A stretch of 64,000 nucleotides of DNA. Origin: Pseudarthrobacter sp. Fe7 (GTDB taxonomy: Bacteria > Actinomycetota > Actinomycetes > Actinomycetales > Micrococcaceae). Positions 30,120 to 39,244 of the stretch are shown piece after piece. The stretch's first letter is position 1. The number at the start of each line of letters is the position of its first letter. The stretch spans positions 1,116,001-1,180,000 of the forward strand of contig CP099977.1 in assembly GCA_024372495.1 (NCBI GenBank), read 5' to 3'. The position numbers were made by a program, and so were the translations under genes. The notes below the pieces were generated by a model. It made no database searches. It had not been told where the DNA came from and saw only the letters and a program-made list of their open reading frames with translations.

Positions 30120-31007
30120 GTGACCGGTACCCGTGTGCGTCTGTCGGCTTGGCTTATTGCCCTCGCCGGATTCGCTGCTGCGTGCACACCGCCGGTTGGG
30201 CTGCAGGAGGCTGCCACCGCTCCCGCCACGCCGTCCGCTTCTTCTGAAGCGGCCGCTGCCACCCCAGGGGCGGCTGCGGCCGGGACCGCCCTTGCGCTCC
30301 CTCCGGCTCCGATCCGAATGGCCACTCCTTCGCCACCTGGCCCGACCCCTGTGCAGGCGCCAGCGCCGGAGGCCCCAGTACAGGCTCCTGCCCCGGCTCC
30401 AGCGCCGGAGGCGTTTGCCCTCAACCTGTACCGGGAGGGGGACTTCGTTCCGCAGTACACCTTCGACTGGTGTGTGGCGGCGAGCATCCAGATGGCGCAC
30501 AACCTCATCGATGGCACCGGCGGCGGCACCTGGACTGACCGGGCGCAGCAGAATGAACTGTGGGAGATGGCCCGCGCCCGCTCCTCCGATTCGTTCAATG
30601 GTGCAAACCCCTTCGGCTGGGCGCAGGTCCTGACTGAAACGGGGATGGGGCCATACTCCGTGGTGAGCCTTCCAAGCTATGAAGAAGCGCTGCGGACGGC
30701 AGCCCGAGCCATCGCCGGGACGGGCCGCCCTGTGGGCCTCGTGATGTGGAGCGGGCGCCACGCCTGGGTGATGAGCGGATTCGAATCGGTAGGCGATCCC
30801 CGCCATTTCCCGGACTTTTCCGTGACCGGCATTCGCGTCCTGGACCCTCTCTACCCTTACGGGAGCAGCCAGTGGGGCCCGTCCCCGGCCCCCAATGCAC
30901 TGCTCACGCCGGAGCAGTTAGCCACCCAGTTCGTGGTCCGCGAGCCGCGGCGCTGGAGCAGCGGGCTGGCAGCCGGCTACCTGCTGGTGCTTCCCACTGC
31001 TGCCTAG
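30120..31007 (+). CDS. Lipoprotein with papain/C39-like peptidase fold
   Basis: 295 aa. Lipobox-like ALAGFAAAC puts the lipid cysteine at 22; residues 30-98 are a Pro/Ala-rich linker that would span the wall; the rest is a globular domain. FDWCVAASIQMAHNLI (Cys118), GRHAWVMSGF (His214) and RVLDPLYPYG (Asp242) have the order and setting of a Cys-His-Asp papain-like triad, as in C39-like families. Start is GTG 30120 after a GGAAGGGACTGGAG run. Its substrate is unknown; divergence from hyi may be accidental. Confidence 0.65.
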   Translation: MTGTRVRLSAWLIALAGFAAACTPPVGLQEAATAPATPSASSEAAAATPGAAAAGTALALPPAPIRMATPSPPGPTPVQAPAPEAPVQAPAPAPAPEAFALNLYREGDFVPQYTFDWCVAASIQMAHNLIDGTGGGTWTDRAQQNELWEMARARSSDSFNGANPFGWAQVLTETGMGPYSVVSLPSYEEALRTAARAIAGTGRPVGLVMWSGRHAWVMSGFESVGDPRHFPDFSVTGIRVLDPLYPYGSSQWGPSPAPNALLTPEQLATQFVVREPRRWSSGLAAGYLLVLPTAA

Positions 31008-31056
31008 CAGGGCTGCCATCCGGCTGGCCGCCGCGAAACCCTAGAGACGCCAAAAA

Positions 31057-31086
31057 TCCCCGGCGCAGCAACCCCCGCGCCGGGGA
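31057..31086. terminator. Bidirectional hairpin between convergent genes
   Basis: TCCCCGGCGC (31057-31066) and GCGCCGGGGA (31077-31086) pair perfectly with a 10-nt loop, preceded by an A-run, between the lipoprotein gene and the MFS gene that converge here. Confidence 0.75.
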
Positions 31087-31101
31087 CGTTTGTAGAACGG
31101 C

Positions 31102-32391
31102 CTAGTGCGTCAGGTCCTTGCCCTTGGTCTCAGGGATGGTGAAGACGAACGCCGCGCTGACCACCAGCAGCAGCACCGCATACATGTTGAATACCTGCGG
31201 AGCGCCCAGTGAGGATCCCAGCCACTGCTGCAGGTAGGGCGCGGTGCCGCCGAACACTGCCACGCAGATGGAGTAAGGGACGCCAACGCCTACGGTGCGG
31301 ATCGAGGTGGGGAACAGTTCGGCGTAGACGGCGGGGACAATGGCGGCGCTCGCGGCCACGAAAACCAGCATCACGGACATGCTCACGGCCAGCTGCCATG
31401 CTGCGTCCTTCAGCAGCCAGGTCATGGGGAAATGCAGGACCGCGGAGCCGATGGCGCCGGCCCAGAGGACCTTCTTGCGGCCGATGCGGTCGGACAGCTT
31501 TCCCCATACCGGCAACGCGGCAATGAACACGATGTTGGCAATGACCCCGGCCCAGAGTGCCTCGCCGCGGTCGATCTTCAGGGCGGTGGTGGCGTAACTC
31601 GGCGCCACGACGCCCCAGATGTAGTAGATCACCGTAAGGCCTACCGTCAGCCCGATCACCTGCATGGCCTGCTTGCGGTAGCGGACAATCTGCGGCCAGA
31701 TCGGGGCGCGCTTTTCGGTGGTTGCTTCGTTCTGGAACGCATCGGTTTCGTGCAGCCGGGACCGCATGATCAGCGCATACAGGCCCATGGCCGCACCAAT
31801 CAGGAATGGAACCCGCCAGCCCCACGCGTTCATTGCCTCCGTGCTTAATGCCATGTTCAGGACCGCGCCCAGCAGCGTGCCGAACAGGATGCCCACGGTG
31901 CCGGACGTGTAGATCAGGGTGGCCCAGAAGCCGCGGTGTTCCTTGGGCGCCATCTCCGACAGGTACGTTTGCGACGACGGCAGCTCGCCGCCGTGCGCCA
32001 GGCCCTGGACCAGCCGGGCCACCAGCAGCATCAGCGAGGCGAACGCGCCGACACTTGCAAACGTGGGGGCGACGCCGATCATCAGGCTGCCCAGTGAGGC
32101 AAGGCCGACGGCGAACGCCATGGAGGTCTTCCGGCCCACCCGGTCGCCGATCCAGCCGAAGAGGAACCCGCCGAAGGGCCTGGCCACGAAGCCGACGGCG
32201 AAGATCGCCAGGGTGGACAACACGGCCGACGCCGGGTCCTCCTTGCTGAACAGCTGGCTGGCAATGAAGGGGGTAAACGTGGCGTAGATGGCCCAGTCGT
32301 ACCACTCGACGGCGTTGCCGATGCCGGTGCCGACGATGGTCTTGGCGGTGGACATGCGTCCAGCCCGGGGCTTGCTTACTGCAACGGACAT
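31102..32391 (-). CDS. MFS transporter, metabolite:proton symporter (MHS) type
   Basis: 429 aa from ATG 32391 (MSVAVSKPRAGRMS), chosen because AGGAAGAAG stands before it. Twelve membrane segments. IGNAVEWYDWAIYATFTPFI, FARPFGG-like VARPFGGFLFGWIGDRVGRK, RLVQGLAHGGELPSSQTYLS and PAVYAELFPTSIRTVGVGV are signatures of the ProP/ShiA-like MHS family, which takes up organic acids, betaines or amino acid derivatives. Follows the M20 amidohydrolase in the same direction, so it probably imports the substrate hydrolysed by it. Confidence 0.9.
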   Translation of the reverse strand: MSVAVSKPRAGRMSTAKTIVGTGIGNAVEWYDWAIYATFTPFIASQLFSKEDPASAVLSTLAIFAVGFVARPFGGFLFGWIGDRVGRKTSMAFAVGLASLGSLMIGVAPTFASVGAFASLMLLVARLVQGLAHGGELPSSQTYLSEMAPKEHRGFWATLIYTSGTVGILFGTLLGAVLNMALSTEAMNAWGWRVPFLIGAAMGLYALIMRSRLHETDAFQNEATTEKRAPIWPQIVRYRKQAMQVIGLTVGLTVIYYIWGVVAPSYATTALKIDRGEALWAGVIANIVFIAALPVWGKLSDRIGRKKVLWAGAIGSAVLHFPMTWLLKDAAWQLAVSMSVMLVFVAASAAIVPAVYAELFPTSIRTVGVGVPYSICVAVFGGTAPYLQQWLGSSLGAPQVFNMYAVLLLVVSAAFVFTIPETKGKDLTH

Positions 32392-32472
32392 GGTCTTCTT
32401 CCTGGTCAATTGGTCTGTGGATAGGGGCAGCGGCGCTGTGGCCGGGTTGGGGACGTGTTTCAGGATGCTGTG

Positions 32473-33745
32473 TCAGGATGCCCGGGAAAGGGCGGCCAGC
32501 CGCGAGATGGCGAGTTCCGCGTAGAGGGCGGCCCCGTCCGCCAGCACGGCGTCATCGAAGGTTGCGTATGGTGAATGGTTGAACGGGGAGGCGTCCGGGT
32601 CGCCGCCCGGGGCCACGGCGCTGAGTCCCACGAAGGTGCCAGGCACCTCAGCCAGGACCCGCGAGAAATCTTCCGAGCCGCTCAGTGGTGTTGCCCAACG
32701 CGCCAGGCGTCGCTCGCCGAAGAGCCTCGGTGATCACTTTTTCGGCGGTGTGTGTTTCGTCTTCATTGGTGATGGTGAGCGGGTACTCCTGCAGATAGTC
32801 GACGGCGACCTCCACCCCGTGCGCGGCCGCGATGCCCCTGAGCAGGCGCGGCACGGCGTCCATCATCTTCAGGCGTGATGCTTCCGAGAATGTCCTGATG
32901 GTGGCCTCGATGCGGGCCGACTCGGGGATGACATTCCGTTTGGTGCCGGCGTGGAGCACGCCAACGGACAGGACTACGGGATCGAACATGTTGAACTGCC
33001 GGGTGACCATCACCTGCAGGGCCGTCACCATCTCCGCGGCCACCGTGACCGGATCCTTCGCGGAGTGCGGCGCCGAACCGTGGCCGCCGGCGCCGAGCAC
33101 CGTGACTTCCAGCCCGTCCGAGGCGCTGAGCATGACGCCCGGTTTGGTGCAGAAGGTGCCGTGTGGCTCCAGCGAGGAGAACACGTGCATGCCGTAGGCT
33201 GCCTGGACGCGGGGGCCGGCGGCGTCAAGGACGCCCTCGCGGAGCATGTAGCTGGCACCGTCACAGCCTTCCTCGCCCGGCTGGAACATGAGGACGACGT
33301 CGCCCTGCAGCTGGTGCCGCTTCTCAGCCAGGAGGGTGGCGGCTCCGGCGAGCATGGAGGTGTGCAGGTCATGGCCGCAGGCGTGCATGGCACCGTCAGC
33401 CTGCGAGGCGAAGTCCACGCCGGTCTTCTCCTGGACGGGCAGGCCGTCCATGTCCGCGCGGAGCAGGACGGCGGGCCGGGACTGGCTGTCGTCGCCGCCC
33501 GTCTTCCCGGTGCCCGGCTGCCCTGTGCCTTCCTTCCCGGCACCCTGGTGGCCGCCACGCAGGACCGCAGTGACCGACGTCGTCTCCTTGCCAAGGGTGA
33601 TCTCAAAGGGGAGCCCGTCCAGTGCCTCGAGGACCTTCTCCTGGGTGCGCGGGAGGTGCAGCCCGATTTCCGGCTGCCGGTGAAGGTCGTGCCGCAGGCG
33701 GACCAAGTCATCCTTCAGGTCGTTGGCGTCGTCGGTTATGGACAC
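32473..33745 (-). CDS. M20D amidohydrolase (hippurate hydrolase/AbgB-like), one frameshift
   Basis: 423 aa after correction. Zinc aminoacylase-type enzyme that should hydrolyse N-acyl amino acids. LLRADMDGLP, HACGHDLHTSMLAGAA, FQPGEEGCDGASYML (catalytic and metal-binding glutamates) and GSEDFS (C-terminal metal-binding block) are present. A dimerisation domain lies in the middle. The frame breaks at 32723-32727 (AGCCT on the plus strand); AGCT gives VITELFGERRLARWATPLSG and restores about 85 C-terminal residues. GTG 33745 is the start because AAGGAG lies six bases before it; ATG 33769 would place that site inside the gene. Confidence 0.88.
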
Positions 33746-33882
33746 GTGTAACTCCTTGGCAATCGGCATCGGGGCTTGTGGACTATTGTGGAGTGGCGTG
33801 GTTCACACTTTCCAAAAGCACTGGAATTATTCTTGAAATGCCACTTATCGGCAGAATTCGCGCAGGAGGAGGGAGGTGCTCC

Positions 33883-34902
33883 GTGGAGCTCAGCGAGGAC
33901 GATCTTGCCCTTATCCAGGTGCTGCAGGCCTCGCCGCGGCTGGGGTGGGCTGATGCTGCGAAGGTGCTGGACGTACATGCAACCACGTTGGCCGCCCGTT
34001 GGGAACGCCTTACCTCAAGCGGGTCTGCGTGGGTGACGGCCCACCTGGCGGGAGATCCAAAACAGATGCTCCTGGCCTATGTGGCCGTTGACTGTGAGAT
34101 GAACCGGCGTGACAGCGTCACAGCGCAGCTTGCCGCGGTTCCGGAGATTGTCACGGTCGAGGAAGCTGCGAGTAACCGTGACCTGATGCTGACCGTCATC
34201 ACGCGCTCGCTGGAGGAATTCAGCGATAAAATTATTGCCCGGCTAAAGGCGGTTGAGGGGCTCACCAAGTACCAGGTGGCCCTGTGCACGCGCCTGCACA
34301 GCAGCGGGGACGACTGGCGGCTGAATGTGCTGAGCCGCTCACAGCTTGCAACGCTCCGGACGCTTGCGCCACAGGCTGGGCGGGAGTCCGCGCCGGCGGC
34401 CCAGCTTCCGGAGAGCCACCTTGACCTGCTGCCGTTCCTGGCGCGGGACGGCCGGGCCACCGCGGCCGATATTGCCCGCGCCCTGGGCCGCCATCCCGCT
34501 ACCGTGCAGCGCCAGTTGAACCGGGTGCTGGCCAGCGGCATCCTGTCTTTCCGCTGCGAAATCGCCCAGCGCTATTCGTCGTTCCCGGTGACATGCCAGT
34601 GGTTCGTGAATGTCCCGGCTGGCCAGCATGACGCAGCCGCAGCGCAGATCCGCACCATCAGCAACGTCCGGCTGAGCGCTTCCACCACCGGGCCCACCAA
34701 TTTCGTGATCATCATGTGGCTGCAAACCCTGGCTGACGTCATGTCCGCCGAGCTTGCGCTGCAGCAGAAGGTGCCCGGCATTGAAATCGTAGAGAGCGCG
34801 GTGATGCTGCGGACGGTCAAGCGGGTGGGCTGGATGCTGAAGGAAGATACGACGGCGAGCGGCGCCGTCGTCCATGCCGGCAGTCCTGGTGCCGCAGAGT
34901 GA
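33883..34902 (+). CDS. Lrp/AsnC-type regulator with two tandem modules
   Basis: 339 aa from GTG 33883, preceded by AGGAGGAGGGAGG. Two halves, each a helix-turn-helix (LIQVLQASPRLGWADAAKVL and LLPFLARDGRATAADIARAL) followed by an AsnC-like ligand domain. Such double-Lrp proteins are common in actinobacteria and act as pseudo-dimers. Divergent from the amidohydrolase/MFS pair, which it probably controls. The C-terminal tail KRVGWMLKEDTTASG reappears in weaker form 400 bp downstream. Confidence 0.85.
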   Translation: MELSEDDLALIQVLQASPRLGWADAAKVLDVHATTLAARWERLTSSGSAWVTAHLAGDPKQMLLAYVAVDCEMNRRDSVTAQLAAVPEIVTVEEAASNRDLMLTVITRSLEEFSDKIIARLKAVEGLTKYQVALCTRLHSSGDDWRLNVLSRSQLATLRTLAPQAGRESAPAAQLPESHLDLLPFLARDGRATAADIARALGRHPATVQRQLNRVLASGILSFRCEIAQRYSSFPVTCQWFVNVPAGQHDAAAAQIRTISNVRLSASTTGPTNFVIIMWLQTLADVMSAELALQQKVPGIEIVESAVMLRTVKRVGWMLKEDTTASGAVVHAGSPGAAE

Positions 34903-35395
34903 GCGTGGCGGACAAAGGAGTGGGGGCGCCGTCGTGCGGTGCTGTATCCGGGCGCACGTGCTTCCCCTGCAGGCGGGCCACGGCAATTGCCCTAAGAAGC
35001 CCGCTGCCCTCCTGATGCTCAGCGGCAACGGGGCAACGGGCATGTCGCCGGGCAGCGTCTCCAGTGCCCAAGGGTTTTGAAGCGGGAGCTGGGCTCCGAT
35101 GATCAGCCATGGCGCGAGCCCCGGGAGGCCTCCCAAGATCCCCAGCAGTGCGGCAATGGCGGCCTCGGCAGCGTCGAAGCAGAGGCGGGCAACGGCAATA
35201 CTGCATCGTATGGATAAAAAACGTGTGGGCTGGGTGGTGGTCAAGAAAGGTACGACGGCGAGTGGGGGCGACGCGCGTGCCGCTTAGGGTTTTGGGCTGG
35301 GGCCCGCTCCCTTGCGGGCGCCCGTCTTATTGGCGCCCGTCGCGCGTTTGCCCGCTTGCCTTCCCGGCGGCCCGCCTCTGCTGCACACTGTCCCT
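34903..35395. other. Gap of 493 bp with a partial echo of the preceding gene's tail
   Basis: A plus-strand frame near 35214-35286 encodes KKRVGWVVVKKGTTASGGDA, resembling the end of the preceding regulator (KRVGWMLKEDTTASG). On the minus strand, 35240-35010 has third-position bias and a peptide such as ALLGILGGLPGLAPWLIIGA, but no acceptable end. Possibly the remains of a second, decayed gene copy. Confidence 0.35.
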
Positions 35396-35695
35396 ATGAC
35401 TTTCGCAAATGTTGGAATGCTCGGCACCAAGCCCGGACAACGCGACGCACTAGCGGCCATCCTGCTGCGCCCCAAGCCCGGAATGAAGGAAGCAGGCTGC
35501 CTGCTGTACGAAGTGGGCGTCAATGATGACGTGCCTGATACGGTGTTCGTCTCCGAGCTATGGGAGTCCGCTGAGTCGCATCAGGCGTCCCTGCAGCTGG
35601 ACGGCACGCGCGCGGCGATCGCCGAGGCCATGCCGCTGCTGTCCGGAGAAATGGGTGGCCACCGGTTCACGGTCCTGGGCTCACCGCTCCGGTGA
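35396..35695 (+). CDS. Antibiotic-biosynthesis-monooxygenase (ABM) family protein
   Basis: 99 aa from ATG 35396. Single dimeric alpha+beta barrel domain of the ABM/YgiN type: FANVGMLGTKPGQRDALAAI, CLLYEVGVNDDVPDTVFVSE, LWESAESHQASLQ. Members are cofactor-free oxygenases of quinones, or have no known substrate. No neighbour suggests a pathway. Confidence 0.85.
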   Translation: MTFANVGMLGTKPGQRDALAAILLRPKPGMKEAGCLLYEVGVNDDVPDTVFVSELWESAESHQASLQLDGTRAAIAEAMPLLSGEMGGHRFTVLGSPLR

Positions 35696-35794
35696 TTCTG
35701 CGCCACGCTGGCCGACTGCCTCCAAAACGTCCCTTGCCCTAAACGGGGTGTTCCGCTATGAGTGGATTGCCATGATTGGGGTAAGGGAGGTCAC

Positions 35795-36673
35795 ATGAAA
35801 CCGATGCCTGCATTTGAGCTTGTCGCCCGACTCGAGGACGCCGAATGGCTTGACCCGCTGGCCAAGAGCGTCCGGAAAGCAGTCAAAAAGGTCATCAAAC
35901 CCAAGTGGGCCCGCGATGTCCTCCATGGCGTTCCCATCGGCCACCCGGTGCACCCCCTTGCCGTCCAGGTTCCCATCGGCGCCTGGCTCTCAGCCGGGGT
36001 GCTCGACGCGGTTCCCGGGGGCGGAAAGGCTGCCGGGCTGCTGATCGGTGTGGGCACCGCCAGCGTGGTTCCCTCCGCCCTGGCCGGTTTCACCGACTGG
36101 TCCCAGCTGCACCCGCAGCAGCAGCGGGTGGGCCTGGTGCACGCCGCAGCCAATGTCACCGCAACGAGCCTCTACATCGCGTCGTTGGTGCAGCGGGCGC
36201 GGGGTTTTCAGGGCAGCGGCAAGGTGCTGGCATATCTGGGTCTTGCCACAGTCAGCGCGGGTGGCTTCCTCGGCGGCCACCTGACGTACCGTCAAGCCGC
36301 AGGGGTAAACCACAGCGAGGAAATCCCGCACCGCTTTCCCTCCGGCTGGCATCCACTGGCTCCACTGACCGAACTGCCCGAAGGAGGCCTCCACAAGCGC
36401 GTCGTGGCCGGCATCCCCCTGCTGGTCCACCGGGACGGCGACACCGTCAACGTGTTGTCCGACGTCTGCAGCCACCTTTCCGGGCCGCTTCACGAAGGCA
36501 AGATCAAGGACGACGGCGGCGAGGCGTGCGTCGTCTGCCCCTGGCACCGGAGCACTTTCTCACTCCGCACGGGCGAAGTGAAGGCCGGTCCCGCCACGTC
36601 CCGGCAGCCGGTTTTCGAGACGCGCATCACCGGGGAACTCGTGGAAGTGTGCCTGCCCGGCGCTGACGGGTAG
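35795..36673 (+). CDS. Membrane-anchored Rieske [2Fe-2S] protein with DUF2231 domain
   Basis: 292 aa from ATG 35795 after a GGGAGG site. Residues about 45-180 hold four hydrophobic segments of DUF2231 type (HPLAVQVPIGAWLSAGVLDA, AAGLLIGVGTASVVPSALAG, VGLVHAAANVTATSLYIASL, VLAYLGLATVSAGGFLGGHL). The C-terminal about 100 residues are a Rieske domain with ligands CSHLSG and CPWHRSTFSL (C-x-H ... C-x-x-H). It probably moves electrons at the membrane; partners are not evident here. Confidence 0.9.
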   Translation: MKPMPAFELVARLEDAEWLDPLAKSVRKAVKKVIKPKWARDVLHGVPIGHPVHPLAVQVPIGAWLSAGVLDAVPGGGKAAGLLIGVGTASVVPSALAGFTDWSQLHPQQQRVGLVHAAANVTATSLYIASLVQRARGFQGSGKVLAYLGLATVSAGGFLGGHLTYRQAAGVNHSEEIPHRFPSGWHPLAPLTELPEGGLHKRVVAGIPLLVHRDGDTVNVLSDVCSHLSGPLHEGKIKDDGGEACVVCPWHRSTFSLRTGEVKAGPATSRQPVFETRITGELVEVCLPGADG

Positions 36674-36828
36674 AGAGGCCGTTCGGCCCTACTGGCCAAT
36701 GTTAGGTGGCGGAAGACTGGGTCCATGGCGAGGTTCAGCGGTGCGAAACCGTTCAGGCACTCCTCGCTTCAATGCACGGGACTACCTCCGCACGTTGAGC
36801 GTGTGCGCGGCGGTGCAACTGTCCGGTG

Positions 36829-37661
36829 ATGCGAGTTTCGGAACCCCGGGGGATTGCTTCAGGCGTTGTACTTGTGACCGCCGGTGCCGGGCCGCTGGCG
36901 GCCAACCTCTACCTGGTCAGGGCCGGCAGCACGTGGGCGATGGTTGACTGCGGGTGGGCGGGCAGCGCCGAACCTGTCCGTGGGGCGGTCGAGAAGATTC
37001 TCGGGCCTGGCGCCGTGCCTGCCGCCATCTTTTTGACGCACATCCATCCGGACCACTCCGGCGCAGCTGGCGCCCTGGCGCGGTTGTGGGAGGTGCCGGT
37101 TTATGCACACGAGGCCGAGCCTGCCCATGGCGGCGGGAAGGTACATTCCGGAGTTTTCCGTGCCATTGGACCGGTGGTTCATTGCCCCTGTCCTGTGGTC
37201 GTTGCCTACCCGCGCACGCCGGCGGATTGAGGCCGCGGGCGATATCACGGACGTCGTACACGGCCTCCCTCGAAGCGGGGAAGTGCCGGGCCTCCCGGGT
37301 TGGGTTGCCATTCCTACGCCGGGCCACACCGCCGGGCACGTCGCATACTGGCGCTCCGGCGACGGCGTCCTCCTAACTGGTGATGCCGTTATCACAGTGA
37401 ACTTGAATTCGATGCGAGGGCTCTTGCCAGGAGAACCGGATTTGTCAGGGCCACCCTGGTTCACCACATGGAACTGGAAGCTGTCCATGGACTCCATCAC
37501 TCGGCTCGCGGAGCCTGGGCCCCCGCATCCTGGCACCCGGGCACGGGCAGCCCCTGGCGCTGGGGGTGGTTCCCCGGCTCCGGGCCGTGGCTGCGAAGGA
37601 GCACGCGCAACGGGTCAAGCTTCGCCGCCGCTTGGGGGTGCCCCCAACCCGGCGTAGCTAG
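36829..37661 (+). CDS. Metallo-beta-lactamase-fold hydrolase, two frameshifts
   Basis: 276 aa after correction. Begins NLYLVRAGSTWAMVDCGWAG; zinc motif FLTHIHPDHSGAAG (H-x-H-x-D-H), further ligands in PTPGHTAGHVAYW and LLTGDAVITVN, and APGHG near the end. Frames break at 37118-37122 and 37512-37516, both AGCCT for AGCT; corrected junctions are EAELPMAAGRY and LAELGPRILAPGHG, and the stop then falls at 37661, five bases before the convergent HNH gene ends. Substrate unknown (glyoxalase II-like class). Confidence 0.85.
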
Positions 37662-37666
37662 GAATG

Positions 37667-39232
37667 TCAGCCGGAGAGGACGAAGGGTTTTGTGAAGAAT
37701 TCTTCCCAGGCGGGGTCCTCGGGTGAGAAGTCGCTGAGTTCCAGGAGCGCGGGGTTGTCCGGTTCCCAGGGTGGGAGGTCTTCCAGGCTGGGATTTTCTG
37801 CCTGGATTGCTGCGGGCGTAGGCCATTGCGGCCAGCTTTCCCGGGGCCAGTGGGTTGGTTGGGGGTCGGGGTGTTCGGGTTTGTAGTGCCGCCCTGTGGG
37901 TGAGGTCCAGCCGGGTGGTTGATTCCGGGCGGCCGGGTCGGGGGTCCATTGGCTGTTGTGTTTGAGTCTGTGGTGTCGGGGGCAGAGTTGTGCCAGGTTG
38001 CTGACGTTGGTGGTGCCGCCGTGTTTCCAGGCGGTGAGGTGGTCGGTGTCGTTGTCGGGGGTGCGGTTGGTGCAGCCGGGGAAGGTGCACTTACGGTCGC
38101 GCATCCTGATCCAGCGTTTGATGGTTTCGGTGATCCGGTAGTTCGTCCGGCCGATTTCCAGGGGCGCCCCGTCCCTCGGGTCGACGAGGACCCGGTAGAA
38201 CGAGTCCGCTCCGTCGGCGACGAGTTTCCGGGCCAGGGACGCCGGAACCGGGCCCAAACCGTCCAGGATTGCTGGTTCGTCCGTCAGCCCGAGCAGGGAG
38301 AACACCGGCACCATCACCAGGACATCGGCCCGCGGAGCAGGGACTTTCCCGATCGCGGCAGTGCTGCCGGTGCCGAGGAGCAGGGCTGCGGCGATGTCGG
38401 GGCGGAGTTGGGTGAGGGTGCGGGTTTCGTCGGGGCCTTGGAGGCCGCGGGCGGTGGCGGTGGTGCGGTTCCAGATGGCGCAGGCGGTGTCTCCGGGGAG
38501 GTAGATGGAGAGCCAGGCCATGCCGTCGCGGTCGGGGGCGTATTCCATCCTGCGGTCGGCAGCACCTTTGGCGTGGCGTTTCCCGATGGATTCGGGGTGG
38601 TGGCGTTCCCGCCAGGCACGGGCCCTGGCGCGGAACCGGGCCGGGACGAGATCGCCCGGGGCTGCGCCGCGGGCGGGGTTGGGTGCGTCAGGGTCGAAGA
38701 AGTGCGCCACCAAAGCGGCGGCACCCGCCGCGTCGAGGCCTTCGGTTTCGTCAGCAACGATGCGGGCATGCTGCCAGGACATCGCCCCGGCAGATAACGC
38801 CTCAAAAGCAGGCGCCAGCGAACAGACTCGCCGTGACTGTTCCACGAACGCCCCTGCGGCGGTGGAGCTGATGGTCAGGACCCCGGCGATCTCCTCCACC
38901 ACTGACATCTCGGCGTAGGTACGTTCCTGGACTGATGCGTCCGGCTGGGTCATCGCCTTCTGAAACCCCATGGCCTCGGCAGCGTCCCGCGCCTGCCCGG
39001 CGGCGAGTTGAGCCGCGATGCGGGACCGAAGCTCCAGCCGTTCCAGCCGGAGCTCATACCGCCGCTGCAACACGTCAACACCGGCGCCAACGCCGACCCC
39101 GGCAGCCAGCAAATTATCCTCACGGCCCAGCGAATCAAGGGCAGCAACAGAGGCACGGACACCCTCCAACCCCGCCCCAACACCACCGCCGATTCCCATA
39201 GACACATCATCCATCGAGGCACTGACAATCAA
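37667..39232 (-). CDS. DUF222 protein with C-terminal HNH nuclease domain (13E12 repeat family)
   Basis: 521 aa, uninterrupted. N-terminal and central DUF222 region (LERLELRSRIAAQLAAGQAR, AGAMSWQHARIVADETEGLD), then an HNH domain: RDRKCTFPGCTNRTPDNDTD, DHLTAWKHGGTTNVSNLAQL and CPRHHRLKH give the zinc CxxC/CxxH and HNH catalytic histidine. These multicopy proteins occur widely in Arthrobacter and Mycobacterium and are often mobile or phage-linked; the role is unclear. Stop lies close to the convergent MBL-fold gene. Confidence 0.9.
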   Translation of the reverse strand: MIVSASMDDVSMGIGGGVGAGLEGVRASVAALDSLGREDNLLAAGVGVGAGVDVLQRRYELRLERLELRSRIAAQLAAGQARDAAEAMGFQKAMTQPDASVQERTYAEMSVVEEIAGVLTISSTAAGAFVEQSRRVCSLAPAFEALSAGAMSWQHARIVADETEGLDAAGAAALVAHFFDPDAPNPARGAAPGDLVPARFRARARAWRERHHPESIGKRHAKGAADRRMEYAPDRDGMAWLSIYLPGDTACAIWNRTTATARGLQGPDETRTLTQLRPDIAAALLLGTGSTAAIGKVPAPRADVLVMVPVFSLLGLTDEPAILDGLGPVPASLARKLVADGADSFYRVLVDPRDGAPLEIGRTNYRITETIKRWIRMRDRKCTFPGCTNRTPDNDTDHLTAWKHGGTTNVSNLAQLCPRHHRLKHNSQWTPDPAARNQPPGWTSPTGRHYKPEHPDPQPTHWPRESWPQWPTPAAIQAENPSLEDLPPWEPDNPALLELSDFSPEDPAWEEFFTKPFVLSG

Positions 39233-39244
39233 CGGGACGGTCGG

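Noticed and set aside
34339..35244. 301-aa minus-strand ORF overlapping the Lrp gene
   Set aside because: The overlap with a well-supported Lrp gene and the arginine/proline-rich composition argue against it; only its upstream part is coding-like and is mentioned in the gap entry.
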